From Polaribacter reichenbachii (GTDB taxonomy: Bacteria; Bacteroidota; Bacteroidia; Flavobacteriales; Flavobacteriaceae), in contig NZ_CP019419.1 in the NCBI RefSeq assembly GCF_001975665.1, forward strand, positions 62,001-126,000: 64,000 nt of DNA, given 5' to 3'. Every line of letters starts with the position of its first letter. Within the stretch, counting starts at the first letter, position 1. This document shows positions 10,026 to 17,459 of this stretch, piece by piece. The translations under genes and the position numbers were made by a program. The notes under the pieces were generated by a model. It saw only the letters and a program-made list of their open reading frames with translations, ran no database searches and was not told the origin of the DNA.

Positions 10026-11246
10026 TTATTTCTCTAGATCTTTTGTTAGCTTTACTTTTTTACCTTCAATAGAGTAACTTATACCTTTTGTATACTTAAG
10101 CATTTGTAAAAAATGATTTAGGTCATTTTCTTTTTTCAAGGTTCCAGTAAATTTAAAATCTAGTAATTCTTCGCCTTCAAACTCAAACTCTATATTAAAC
10201 CATCTGTTTAATCTTGGTATTAGTTTTTCTAATTTTTCATTTCTAAAAATAAATACGCCAGATGTCCAAGCAACTACATTTTGCACATCTATATTTTCTA
10301 CAATTATGTTATTTTGATTATGATATAATTTGGCTTGATTACCTGGTTCTATAATTCTACTTTCTCCTTGCGGATTAGAAACTTGTATAGAACCTTCTAC
10401 CAATGTTGTACTTGTAAAATTATTTTCTTTGTAATTAGAAACATTAAACTCTGTACCTAAAACTTTAATTTCTAAGTCTGAAGATTTTACCAGAAAAGGG
10501 CGTTCTTTATTATGAGCTACACTAAAAAAAGCTTCTCCATTTAAGTTTACTTTTCTTTCTTTAGATAAAGTAGAATTGTTAAAAGTGAATTCTGAATCTG
10601 AATTTAATTCTACTTCTGTACCATCTATCATAGAAACATGGTAATTTTTACCTTTGGGTACATAAATAGTATAATCTACGGCACTTGCTTTACTTATATT
10701 ATCTGTAGATACAAAAGATATTTTATCGGATTTTACATTTACTAAAATTCCATTTTCCATTAACCATTTACTATTGGTATCATCTTTTATTTCAAAAAAC
10801 TTATTATTAGCTGTTTTAATTAAAATTTCTGAAGAATTATAATCTGAAGTAGCTAGGTGTTTATCAAAAGATTTTTTTGACAACTTATTTACTACAACAT
10901 TACCTAAAGTAAAAAGTAGAATAAAAATTGCAGCATATTTCAATACATTTCTAAAAACAACGTATTTCGATTTTTTTGCAATTTTCTCTTTCTTCGATTT
11001 TTCTAGTAATCGAATATATTGTTCTTGTATAAACTCTGCAGACAAATTAGTATTATCTATATGTAGTGCAAATACTTTTTTTAAGATAGAAATTGCTTTT
11101 TCAAAATTAGCTTTTCCTTCCGTATTTAATTGCTTTTTATATTCTTGCCAATTGTGGTTGCTAATTTTTTCATTTGATTTAATCCAAAGAATAAAATCAT
11201 CATTATTTAACAATTCGTCAATCTTAAAATTTTGATTATTTAACAT
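10026..11246 (-). CDS. FecR-family anti-sigma factor
   Basis: This 406-residue protein has a cytoplasmic N-terminal part (1-100), one membrane span (about 101-119), a periplasmic FecR domain (about 190-290, with VNLNGEAFFSV and KVLGTEFNVSNY), and a C-terminal DUF4974 domain (about 330-402) that contacts the STN domain of the receptor. It should hold the ECF sigma factor inactive until the SusC partner reports substrate. It is unusual that the sigma gene is not adjacent: the M14 peptidase gene and a terminator-like hairpin lie in between. Confidence 0.93.
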   Translation of the reverse strand: MLNNQNFKIDELLNNDDFILWIKSNEKISNHNWQEYKKQLNTEGKANFEKAISILKKVFALHIDNTNLSAEFIQEQYIRLLEKSKKEKIAKKSKYVVFRNVLKYAAIFILLFTLGNVVVNKLSKKSFDKHLATSDYNSSEILIKTANNKFFEIKDDTNSKWLMENGILVNVKSDKISFVSTDNISKASAVDYTIYVPKGKNYHVSMIDGTEVELNSDSEFTFNNSTLSKERKVNLNGEAFFSVAHNKERPFLVKSSDLEIKVLGTEFNVSNYKENNFTSTTLVEGSIQVSNPQGESRIIEPGNQAKLYHNQNNIIVENIDVQNVVAWTSGVFIFRNEKLEKLIPRLNRWFNIEFEFEGEELLDFKFTGTLKKENDLNHFLQMLKYTKGISYSIEGKKVKLTKDLEK

Positions 11247-11266
11247 ACTTTTCGTTATGATTTATA

Positions 11267-11296
11267 AGTACAAGTAAAACTTTACCATTTTGTACT
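11267..11296. promoter_or_regulatory. Inverted repeat upstream of fecR, candidate operator or promoter element
   Basis: The 7-base arms AGTACAA (11267-11273) and TTGTACT (11290-11296) are perfect complements separated by 16 bases. If one unpaired base is allowed the match extends to 11 bases per side (TTATA-GTACAA). The element ends about 21 bases before the fecR start, after the terminator of the preceding gene, where the fecR-susCD promoter has to be. The half-site also occurs upstream of the M14 gene. Its function is unproven. Confidence 0.4.
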
Positions 11297-11348
11297 ATAA
11301 GAAAAGTGTTAAAATTTAAATTTTCTTATTTTTTATTCATCTTAAACA

Positions 11349-11390
11349 TAAAAAAAAGAGAAATAATCTATTAAAACAGACATTTCTCTT
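11349..11390 (-). terminator. Rho-independent terminator after the M14 peptidase gene
   Basis: Read on the minus strand, AAGAGAAAT and ATTTCTCTT form a perfect 9-bp stem (11356-11364 with 11382-11390) around a 17-base loop, followed by a run of T. It starts 31 bases after the M14 stop codon and separates sigma/M14 from fecR/susCD. Confidence 0.65.
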
Positions 11391-11420
11391 CATTATCAAG
11401 AATTGAATAATTTTTGAATA

Positions 11421-13985
11421 TTAAGGGATACTTATAATAGATCCAAAGAAAATAGCGTTCATAAATAATTTATTTGTTCCATACCAAGCTCCTCTAAAAT
11501 TAGGGTTATCAGCAAACATTACAACTCTTCCTTTTCCTATTTGATTCACAATTATTGACGCAGATTGAGTAAAATAATTGTCTAAATTTTCTTTAGTTAC
11601 ATAACCATCTATATGTGGATTTTTCGTGTACTTTGCTACCGTAGAAAATTTATTTTTACTAGGTGCCAACCAAACTCTATTATTTTTATAAACAGGTAAT
11701 TCTCTGTTATGATAACCATAACCAATTGGATGTGTAATATCTAAATCTACTTTAAAAATTGCACCACCAATGCTATTTCTTCCTAAATGTTCTCTAGATT
11801 CTCCATAATTTAATCGTTCTAAAGAATCTTTCTCACTATTTTTATGAACCACCAATTTTTCTTTAACCAATTTATTTCTAATTGCCCAAGAACTTGCTGT
11901 ACGTATAGTAATTAACGTATTACCTTGAGCTACCCAGTCTCTTATTTTTTGCCTACTTTTTTCATTTAATAAGTTATAATAACCAGAAACCATTATTATA
12001 ACATTATACTTTCTTAAATCTGTTCTATAAAAAATTCTTTCTGGTATTTTACTAATTGGCATCTGCATTCTTTGTTCTAATAAATGCCAAACTTCACCAG
12101 CTTCGTAAGCAGAAACACCTCCTTCTACTAACATCATTGCTTTTGGTTTTTCTAAAGTTATAAAATTAGAACTTCCTAAATCTATACCCTGTAAGCTAAA
12201 CCCAGTTTTTACAGCATTTACATCTATTTTAAATTTTTCTGATGCCTCTTTTAAAATAGTATATAAAGATTCTTCTGAAACATTTTGTATTCCTACAGCA
12301 ATTAACAAACTGCCTCTTTCTAATTGTACTGATGAATTCTTTACACTTACTTTAAAAGGTTTGGTAGCAGTTTTTACAATTACACCTTTATTATGCAGAT
12401 AATTTAATATAGCAGGAGCATAATAATCATCCCAAGAAATTAAATATGCATAATTACTTTTTGAAAATTTTTCTAATGTTATTTTATTTGTTTTTGATGT
12501 AAGTTCACCAAGATATTGTGGTATTTTTTTTAGCGGACTATAATTCATATTGTAAAAATTAGCCAAAGACCAAGAAGATGCATCATAAAAAACACTATCT
12601 CTATATTTATTATAGGTTTCAAACATAGTTCTTACCATTAAATATTGTGCTTGTTTAGTAGGTACAAAATAAGATTTGTCTTTTCTGTATTTTTTATTTT
12701 CTACAATAATATCATCCTCTAAATCATAAACTTTAATCTTATGCTTTAATAATAAGTCTATAAAGGATTTATTTATATTTTTATCATAATCATCACCAAA
12801 AACATAGCCTTTTATTTTACTTTCTGATGCTTTTTCAATAGATGATTTAAAAAAATTATTTTGATATGAATACAACAATTCTTTATTAGAAATGGCAGCT
12901 TTTATGGTAGAAAAACTTGTAACAAACTGATTTCTAATTGTAAATTTAAAAGTAATGTTTCCTGTTGGCGTTTCTTGCACATGACCTCTAGAACTTGCTT
13001 GTTCAAATAATAATGATAAAGAACCATGCAAATCTCCATAAGTAGAACCATAACCAGGATAAGTAGCATCATACTTTTCTTTAGTAAAATACAAAGATTT
13101 AATTTTATCTAAATCTGCTGTAAAAAATTTTGCAAAAGCATTATTTAAAACCGTGTAATTTTCTATTGGTGTAACTGGAGTTAAAGATGCAGAAAGTTGT
13201 TTTGGCTCAAAGAAAAAAGTACTATTTGTACCCATTTCATGAAAGTCTGTTACTACATTTGGGTACCATTCATGATACCAATTTAACTTTGCATTACTTT
13301 CGGGCTGAACTGCTAACAGTAAATCTCTATTTAGATCGAACCAATAATGATTTGTTCTACCTCTTGGCCAAGCTTCATTATGTTCTATATCATATTTATC
13401 TGCAATTAAAGGACTACCTTTAAAAGTATTTACCCAATTTGTATGTCTATCTCTACCATCAGGATTTATTACTGGATCTAGAAAAATAATAGCTTCTTTA
13501 AGGTATTCTTTTACTTTAGGATTTTCTGATGCCAATAATACATAAGCAGTTAATAAAGCAGCTTCTGTACCAGAAGGCTCATTACCATGCACATTATAAC
13601 CTAAGTTGATAAAAATAGGCAAGTCAGAAAAATCTTTTATATCTATATCTTTATGAACAACTTGCAGATGCTTTTCTTTTAAATTTTCTAAGTTCTTTAG
13701 ATTATTTTGAGAGGATATTACTAAATTAATGAGTTTCCTATTTTCATTAGTTTTTCCATAAGGCTGTAAAATTGCATTATTAGATAATTCTGATAGTTTT
13801 GTAATATACGCAACTACTAAATCGTGCCTGGTATGATAATCTCCAATACCATATTCCAAAAACTCTTCTGGACTTGGAATATTTTCATTAAAAGGAGCGT
13901 ATTCTTTATAAAAGTAACTTTGAGAAAAAGATAAATAAGAAAAAAAGAATGTAAAAATTACTAATAGTATGCGAGTATTTGTCAT
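11421..13985 (-). CDS. Secreted M14-family zinc carboxypeptidase with C-terminal GATase-like domain
   Basis: I place the start at the second ATG (13985), because it gives a clean signal peptide (MTNTRILLVIFTFFFSYLSFSQ); the first ATG is at 13997. The protein has 854 residues. The M14 zinc site is visible as HGNE (His133 and Glu136, numbered from the chosen start) and the later DFHEMG. INPDGRDRHTNW and DLNRDLLL match the substrate-binding arginine and Asn-Arg motifs, and LLFEQASSRGH carries the candidate catalytic glutamate. Beyond about residue 600 a GATase-like fold follows (AMMLVEGGVSAYEAGEVWHL), an arrangement known in Bacteroidota M14 proteins. It would trim peptides in the periplasm or at the surface. 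It lies between the sigma and fecR genes, 110 bases downstream of the sigma gene. Confidence 0.88.
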   Translation of the reverse strand: MTNTRILLVIFTFFFSYLSFSQSYFYKEYAPFNENIPSPEEFLEYGIGDYHTRHDLVVAYITKLSELSNNAILQPYGKTNENRKLINLVISSQNNLKNLENLKEKHLQVVHKDIDIKDFSDLPIFINLGYNVHGNEPSGTEAALLTAYVLLASENPKVKEYLKEAIIFLDPVINPDGRDRHTNWVNTFKGSPLIADKYDIEHNEAWPRGRTNHYWFDLNRDLLLAVQPESNAKLNWYHEWYPNVVTDFHEMGTNSTFFFEPKQLSASLTPVTPIENYTVLNNAFAKFFTADLDKIKSLYFTKEKYDATYPGYGSTYGDLHGSLSLLFEQASSRGHVQETPTGNITFKFTIRNQFVTSFSTIKAAISNKELLYSYQNNFFKSSIEKASESKIKGYVFGDDYDKNINKSFIDLLLKHKIKVYDLEDDIIVENKKYRKDKSYFVPTKQAQYLMVRTMFETYNKYRDSVFYDASSWSLANFYNMNYSPLKKIPQYLGELTSKTNKITLEKFSKSNYAYLISWDDYYAPAILNYLHNKGVIVKTATKPFKVSVKNSSVQLERGSLLIAVGIQNVSEESLYTILKEASEKFKIDVNAVKTGFSLQGIDLGSSNFITLEKPKAMMLVEGGVSAYEAGEVWHLLEQRMQMPISKIPERIFYRTDLRKYNVIIMVSGYYNLLNEKSRQKIRDWVAQGNTLITIRTASSWAIRNKLVKEKLVVHKNSEKDSLERLNYGESREHLGRNSIGGAIFKVDLDITHPIGYGYHNRELPVYKNNRVWLAPSKNKFSTVAKYTKNPHIDGYVTKENLDNYFTQSASIIVNQIGKGRVVMFADNPNFRGAWYGTNKLFMNAIFFGSIISIP

Positions 13986-14022
13986 ATAGAAAATCATTAA
14001 GAAGTTTGTAATTATACTTAAA

Positions 14023-14032
14023 AACCTAGGTT
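14023..14032. promoter_or_regulatory. 10-bp palindrome in the sigma-M14 gap
   Basis: AACCTAGGTT is a perfect palindrome about 38 bases upstream of the chosen M14 start. A copy of TTGTACTATA lies further upstream at 14061-14070, matching the half-site before fecR. These could be regulatory, but short palindromes are expected by chance. Confidence 0.2.
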
Positions 14033-14095
14033 ATTGTTTTAAGAGCAAACTAAATTTAAATTGTACTATATGAAATATGTTAATTTTAGAAAAAA

Positions 14096-14662
14096 TTATT
14101 TTGACAATAGAAAAAACAAAATTTCTATAAAATTACTTCCTAATTTTCTTAATTTTTTAATAGCTCCTGCCAAAATATTTCTAACAGTCTGATATTTAAC
14201 ATCTAATAATTCTGATATTTCAAAATTATTAAAGCCTTGAAAATATTTTAAATAAATCAATTCCTTTTCTCGAGGACTTAATTTTTCTATGAGTAATTTT
14301 AATTCATTTAAAACCTTTTCTTTATCTGTATCATCTTCTTGATAAGCAACTGTACCATCTATAAGATCGAATTCTATTTTTTTAGATTTTTTTACTTTAT
14401 AAATTTGATTTCTTAGACTTTTAAATAAATAAGCTTTAACATTTGTAATTTCTGATATAGAATCTTTGTAATGAATAATATTTAAAAAAGTATCATGAAC
14501 ACAATCTGTAACCTCATTAGAATCGATATATCTAAGACCAAAATTATACATCATTTGATAATGAAAATTATAAATTTTACGAAAAGCAATCATGTCACCT
14601 TTCAAAAATAACTTCCATAAATCTTCTTGTGTATTAATATTTGAAGGGTTCTTTAAACTCAT
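14096..14662 (-). CDS. ECF-type RNA polymerase sigma factor
   Basis: This 188-residue protein has sigma region 2 at about 25-95 (FRKIYNFHYQMMYNFGLRYI, then HDTFLNIIHYK) and region 4 at about 120-180 (LSPREKELIYLKYFQGFNN, then a helix-turn-helix with SELLDVKYQTVRNIL). The region between is short, as in extracytoplasmic-function sigma factors. Together with the downstream FecR and the STN-carrying SusC it forms the standard trans-envelope switch of Bacteroidota nutrient loci. It is the first gene of the minus-strand block. Confidence 0.93.
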   Translation of the reverse strand: MSLKNPSNINTQEDLWKLFLKGDMIAFRKIYNFHYQMMYNFGLRYIDSNEVTDCVHDTFLNIIHYKDSISEITNVKAYLFKSLRNQIYKVKKSKKIEFDLIDGTVAYQEDDTDKEKVLNELKLLIEKLSPREKELIYLKYFQGFNNFEISELLDVKYQTVRNILAGAIKKLRKLGSNFIEILFFLLSK

Positions 14663-14681
14663 TTTAAAAGTTTAATTTAAA

Positions 14682-14709
14682 GTTAGCTTTAAATTTATTT
14701 AATGCTAAC
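14682..14709. promoter_or_regulatory. Inverted repeat upstream of the ECF sigma gene
   Basis: GTTAGC (14682-14687) and GCTAAC (14704-14709) are perfect 6-base arms with a 16-base AT-rich spacer, 20 bases upstream of the sigma start. It could be an operator or overlap the promoter; there is no direct evidence. Confidence 0.3.
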
Positions 14710-14829
14710 ATACAAAAATGTCCTAGATGCGTTGTCAGGTAATTCTATAATTTTGAATATTACATTAATTTAACATTATTGTTAATTTAATAAAATTAAT
14801 AACCTATTTAATTATAATTTTCGAAGTAC

Positions 14830-15186
14830 TCATATTACATAATTCTGAAATATTTTTTCTTTATAAGTGGTAATTAACTTTTTGGGCAAATCAACATCTA
14901 TCGTATAAAAACCTTCATTATCTGAAATTTCAGAAATTGATTTTATTTGACCTTTTAAAACTCCAAATTCATAATCAGGATAATTGTTTAGTTTTATATT
15001 TACTAATTGACCTGTTCTTACTTTACCTAAATTCTGTGCAGGAGTCTTTAATTTAGCTATAAACCCTGAGTTTTGCTTTGGCATAATTGTAAGTACTAAA
15101 TCACCTTGATTTACTGTTTGATTCTCACTCCAATAATTCAAAAAAGAAACTTTTCCATTTATTTCAGATTTTAATAAATATTTCAT
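14830..15186 (-). pseudogene. Fragment of an HlyD-family membrane fusion (adaptor) protein
   Basis: The 118-residue frame matches only the C-terminal half of HlyD-type export adaptors, from the end of the coiled coil (MKYLLKSEINGKVSFL) through the lipoyl/barrel part (KLKTPAQNLGKVRTGQLVNI) to LPKKLITTYKEKIF. Full-length members have several hundred residues with an N-terminal membrane span and a long coiled coil. Both are missing, and an in-frame stop lies just before the ATG. The conserved tail after LITTY is also lost. It is probably a remnant of a peptide or bacteriocin exporter operon; no ABC partner is nearby. Confidence 0.72.
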
Positions 15187-15253
15187 TTCTCAAGTATATA
15201 AGTTTTGAAATTTAAATATCACTCCGAACTTATTAGGGGCTAAACTAATTTAG

Positions 15254-15376
15254 TTGGAGAGGTCAAAAAAAAATCCAATACTTAAAAAATTCACAATAAA
15301 AGCTATAGCAGAAGAAGCGTATTTCAATACTCCAGTCTCTTTTTCTAAAGCCTTCTTATTTTTTCAAAGAAATTAA
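15254..15376 (+). pseudogene. Remnant of an AraC-type helix-turn-helix C-terminus
   Basis: A 40-codon frame without a start codon reads IKAIAEEAYFNTPVSFSKAF in its centre. This is the second helix-turn-helix of AraC-family regulators (compare the motif A-x-x-x-G-F-x-x-x-S-x-F-S-K-x-F), common in flavobacterial TPR-AraC regulators. An in-frame stop lies just before it and the rest of the protein is absent. It is the decayed end of a lost regulator. The following 155 bases up to the subtilase gene show no frame of interest. Confidence 0.5.
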
Positions 15377-15531
15377 TGATTTAGATAAAAATAATTAACC
15401 TAAATTTATAAATTCAGGCTATTTAAATGTATTCAAACTTCAGAAAAGTATGTAGCTGTAAAAGAGGATGAGGACACAGATTAAAATCTATAAGAAGGTG
15501 CTTTTAAATGCCTTTTTTATAAATTTACCAT

Positions 15532-17181
15532 ATGAAACATTTAATTTTATTTCTTATTATCATTTCCTTTGGTTGTAGTTCAAATGAAAACTTGTCACCT
15601 ATTGTAAAAAATAGAGCTATCGATTCCTTATTAATAAATCATAAGGTAAATAAAACCCCTAAAAATTGGGAGTTTAAAGATGTAATATTAGATACTTTAC
15701 CTGGTATAAGCTTATACAGAGCTTATGATAGTATTTTAAATAACAAAGAAGGAAAGCCTGTAATTGTTGCTCTTATAGATATGACAGTTGAAATAAATCA
15801 TCAAGGTCTAAAAAACAATATTTGGGAAAATAGCGATGAAAAAGTAAATGGCCTTGATGATGATGATAATGGTTACGTAGATGATATTAATGGATGGAAT
15901 TTTATTGGTAATAACAAGGGACAAAATAATGAATTTGTAAATTATGAATATACTAGAATTATAAAGAAATTTAATTCAAAATTTAAAAAATCAAATTACA
16001 TTTTTAAATCTAAATTAGACTCTTTGGAATATCAAATTTATCAAAAAGCCTTAAAAAAGCTTAATTCAAGATTAAAATTTGCTAAAGAAGATTTAGAATA
16101 TATAAATATGGTTAGTAATAGTAAAAATGATGCTGAAAAATTAATTGCTAACTATATTAATACTAGTTATACTTTAGAAAATTTAGATAGTCTAAAAAAA
16201 GTTTATCCAAACAATAACAAACTACAAAGTGCAATTCTAAGAAAGTCAAATTTTATAAAGTATGGGTATTCTAATGAATATGTAAATAGATATAGGCTAA
16301 AAGCTAAAGAGAGAATTGATAAACTTCTCAATTTAGATTATAATGACAGAATTATTCAAAAAGATAACCCAGAAAATTTAAATGATTATGGGTATGGTTC
16401 TTATAAATTTAATCAGAATACAACATTTTTAGATCATGGCACATTAATGGCAGGTATAATAAGTAAGGTTGGTTTCAAAAATGAGATTAAAATTATGCCT
16501 TTAACAATATCTGCATATGGAGATGAACATGATAAAGATATCGCATTGGCAATAAGATATGCAGTAGATAATGGTGCAAAAGTGATTAATATGAGTTTCG
16601 CAAAAGAATTTTCACTACACTTAGATTGGGTCTTAGAAGCAATTGAATATGCCAATACAAATAATGTTTTAATAGTAAGTGCGGCAGCAAATGATAAATA
16701 TAATTTAGACCTTAATGAAAATTCAAAATTCCCAAATGATCACAATAATTTTAATGATATTGAAGTGTCCAATAATTTTTTAAATGTTGGCTCTAGCAGT
16801 TATAAGTTTAAAAATTATTTAAAATCATCCTTTAGTAATTATGGAATAAAAGAAGTTGACGTATTTGCTCCAGGAGAAAAAATTTATACAACTTTTCCAA
16901 ATAACAATTTCGACGTTGCTTATGGAGGCACTTCATCAGCTTCAGCTTTAATTTCTGGTGTAGCTGCTCTACTTTATGCATATTATCCAAACATTTCAGT
17001 TTCTCAAGTAAAAGAAATTATTATGCATACTGGTTTAGAATTCGATGTTATGGTTAAAACCCCAACGAAAAAAGATAAAAAAAAGATGACCTCTTTCAAT
17101 AAACTCTCTAAATCTGGAAAAATAGTTAACATTTATAATGCAATAGTTAGTGCAGAAAAAAAATATATATTTAAGAAATAG
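15532..17181 (+). CDS. Subtilisin-like (S8) serine peptidase lipoprotein
   Basis: This 549-residue protein has a lipobox at Cys15 (SFGCSS). The catalytic triad can be placed at Asp83 (VIVALID), His302 (DHGTLMAG) and Ser468 (GGTSSASA), with the oxyanion Asn in VSAAAND. The 220 residues between Asp and His include a charged helical insertion typical of this flavobacterial S8 group, which also shares the DDDDNGYVDDINGWNFIG segment. The Asp box is D-M-T where most subtilases have D-S/T-G, and the Ser box is GTSSAS where most have GTSMAA. All three catalytic residues are kept, so it may be active. It stands alone, and a link to the peptidase locus on the other strand is not shown. Confidence 0.9.
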   Translation: MKHLILFLIIISFGCSSNENLSPIVKNRAIDSLLINHKVNKTPKNWEFKDVILDTLPGISLYRAYDSILNNKEGKPVIVALIDMTVEINHQGLKNNIWENSDEKVNGLDDDDNGYVDDINGWNFIGNNKGQNNEFVNYEYTRIIKKFNSKFKKSNYIFKSKLDSLEYQIYQKALKKLNSRLKFAKEDLEYINMVSNSKNDAEKLIANYINTSYTLENLDSLKKVYPNNNKLQSAILRKSNFIKYGYSNEYVNRYRLKAKERIDKLLNLDYNDRIIQKDNPENLNDYGYGSYKFNQNTTFLDHGTLMAGIISKVGFKNEIKIMPLTISAYGDEHDKDIALAIRYAVDNGAKVINMSFAKEFSLHLDWVLEAIEYANTNNVLIVSAAANDKYNLDLNENSKFPNDHNNFNDIEVSNNFLNVGSSSYKFKNYLKSSFSNYGIKEVDVFAPGEKIYTTFPNNNFDVAYGGTSSASALISGVAALLYAYYPNISVSQVKEIIMHTGLEFDVMVKTPTKKDKKKMTSFNKLSKSGKIVNIYNAIVSAEKKYIFKK

Positions 17182-17459
17182 AAAACCCAATATCTACGTC
17201 AACTTTATTTTTTTTTACTGACAAGTTAAAATTACAACCTGTTAGGCAAAAAGATATTTAAATCAAATTTAACCGATTCTTAAATAAATATTGAAAATCT
17301 AAATTCTACAATTTATATCTAAACAATTCAATCAGAAAATAAATTAAAAAATATGAAACCATAATATAAAATTTTATTAAAATTGTTGTTTAAAAAAGTT
17401 CAAATTTGTTATACCAATATTCAACTTTTATAAATTTTAATCTATTTATCTCAAAAAAA
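17182..17459. other. Intergenic region before the GH2 gene
   Basis: This is AT-rich DNA without a frame of interest. I see no convincing terminator after the subtilase and no clear TAnnTTTG promoter; the A-rich stretch just before 17460 fits translation initiation in this phylum. Confidence 0.5.

Noticed and set aside
15254..15376. Transposase remnant
   Set aside because: The residues fit an AraC-type second helix-turn-helix better than any transposase, and there are no terminal repeats or target duplications.
17406..17459. TTG start of the GH2 gene
   Set aside because: The ATG at 17460 begins a perfect lipoprotein signal peptide and the upstream residues look like untranslated DNA. The same reasoning removed TTG starts at 22152, 29222 and 49130.
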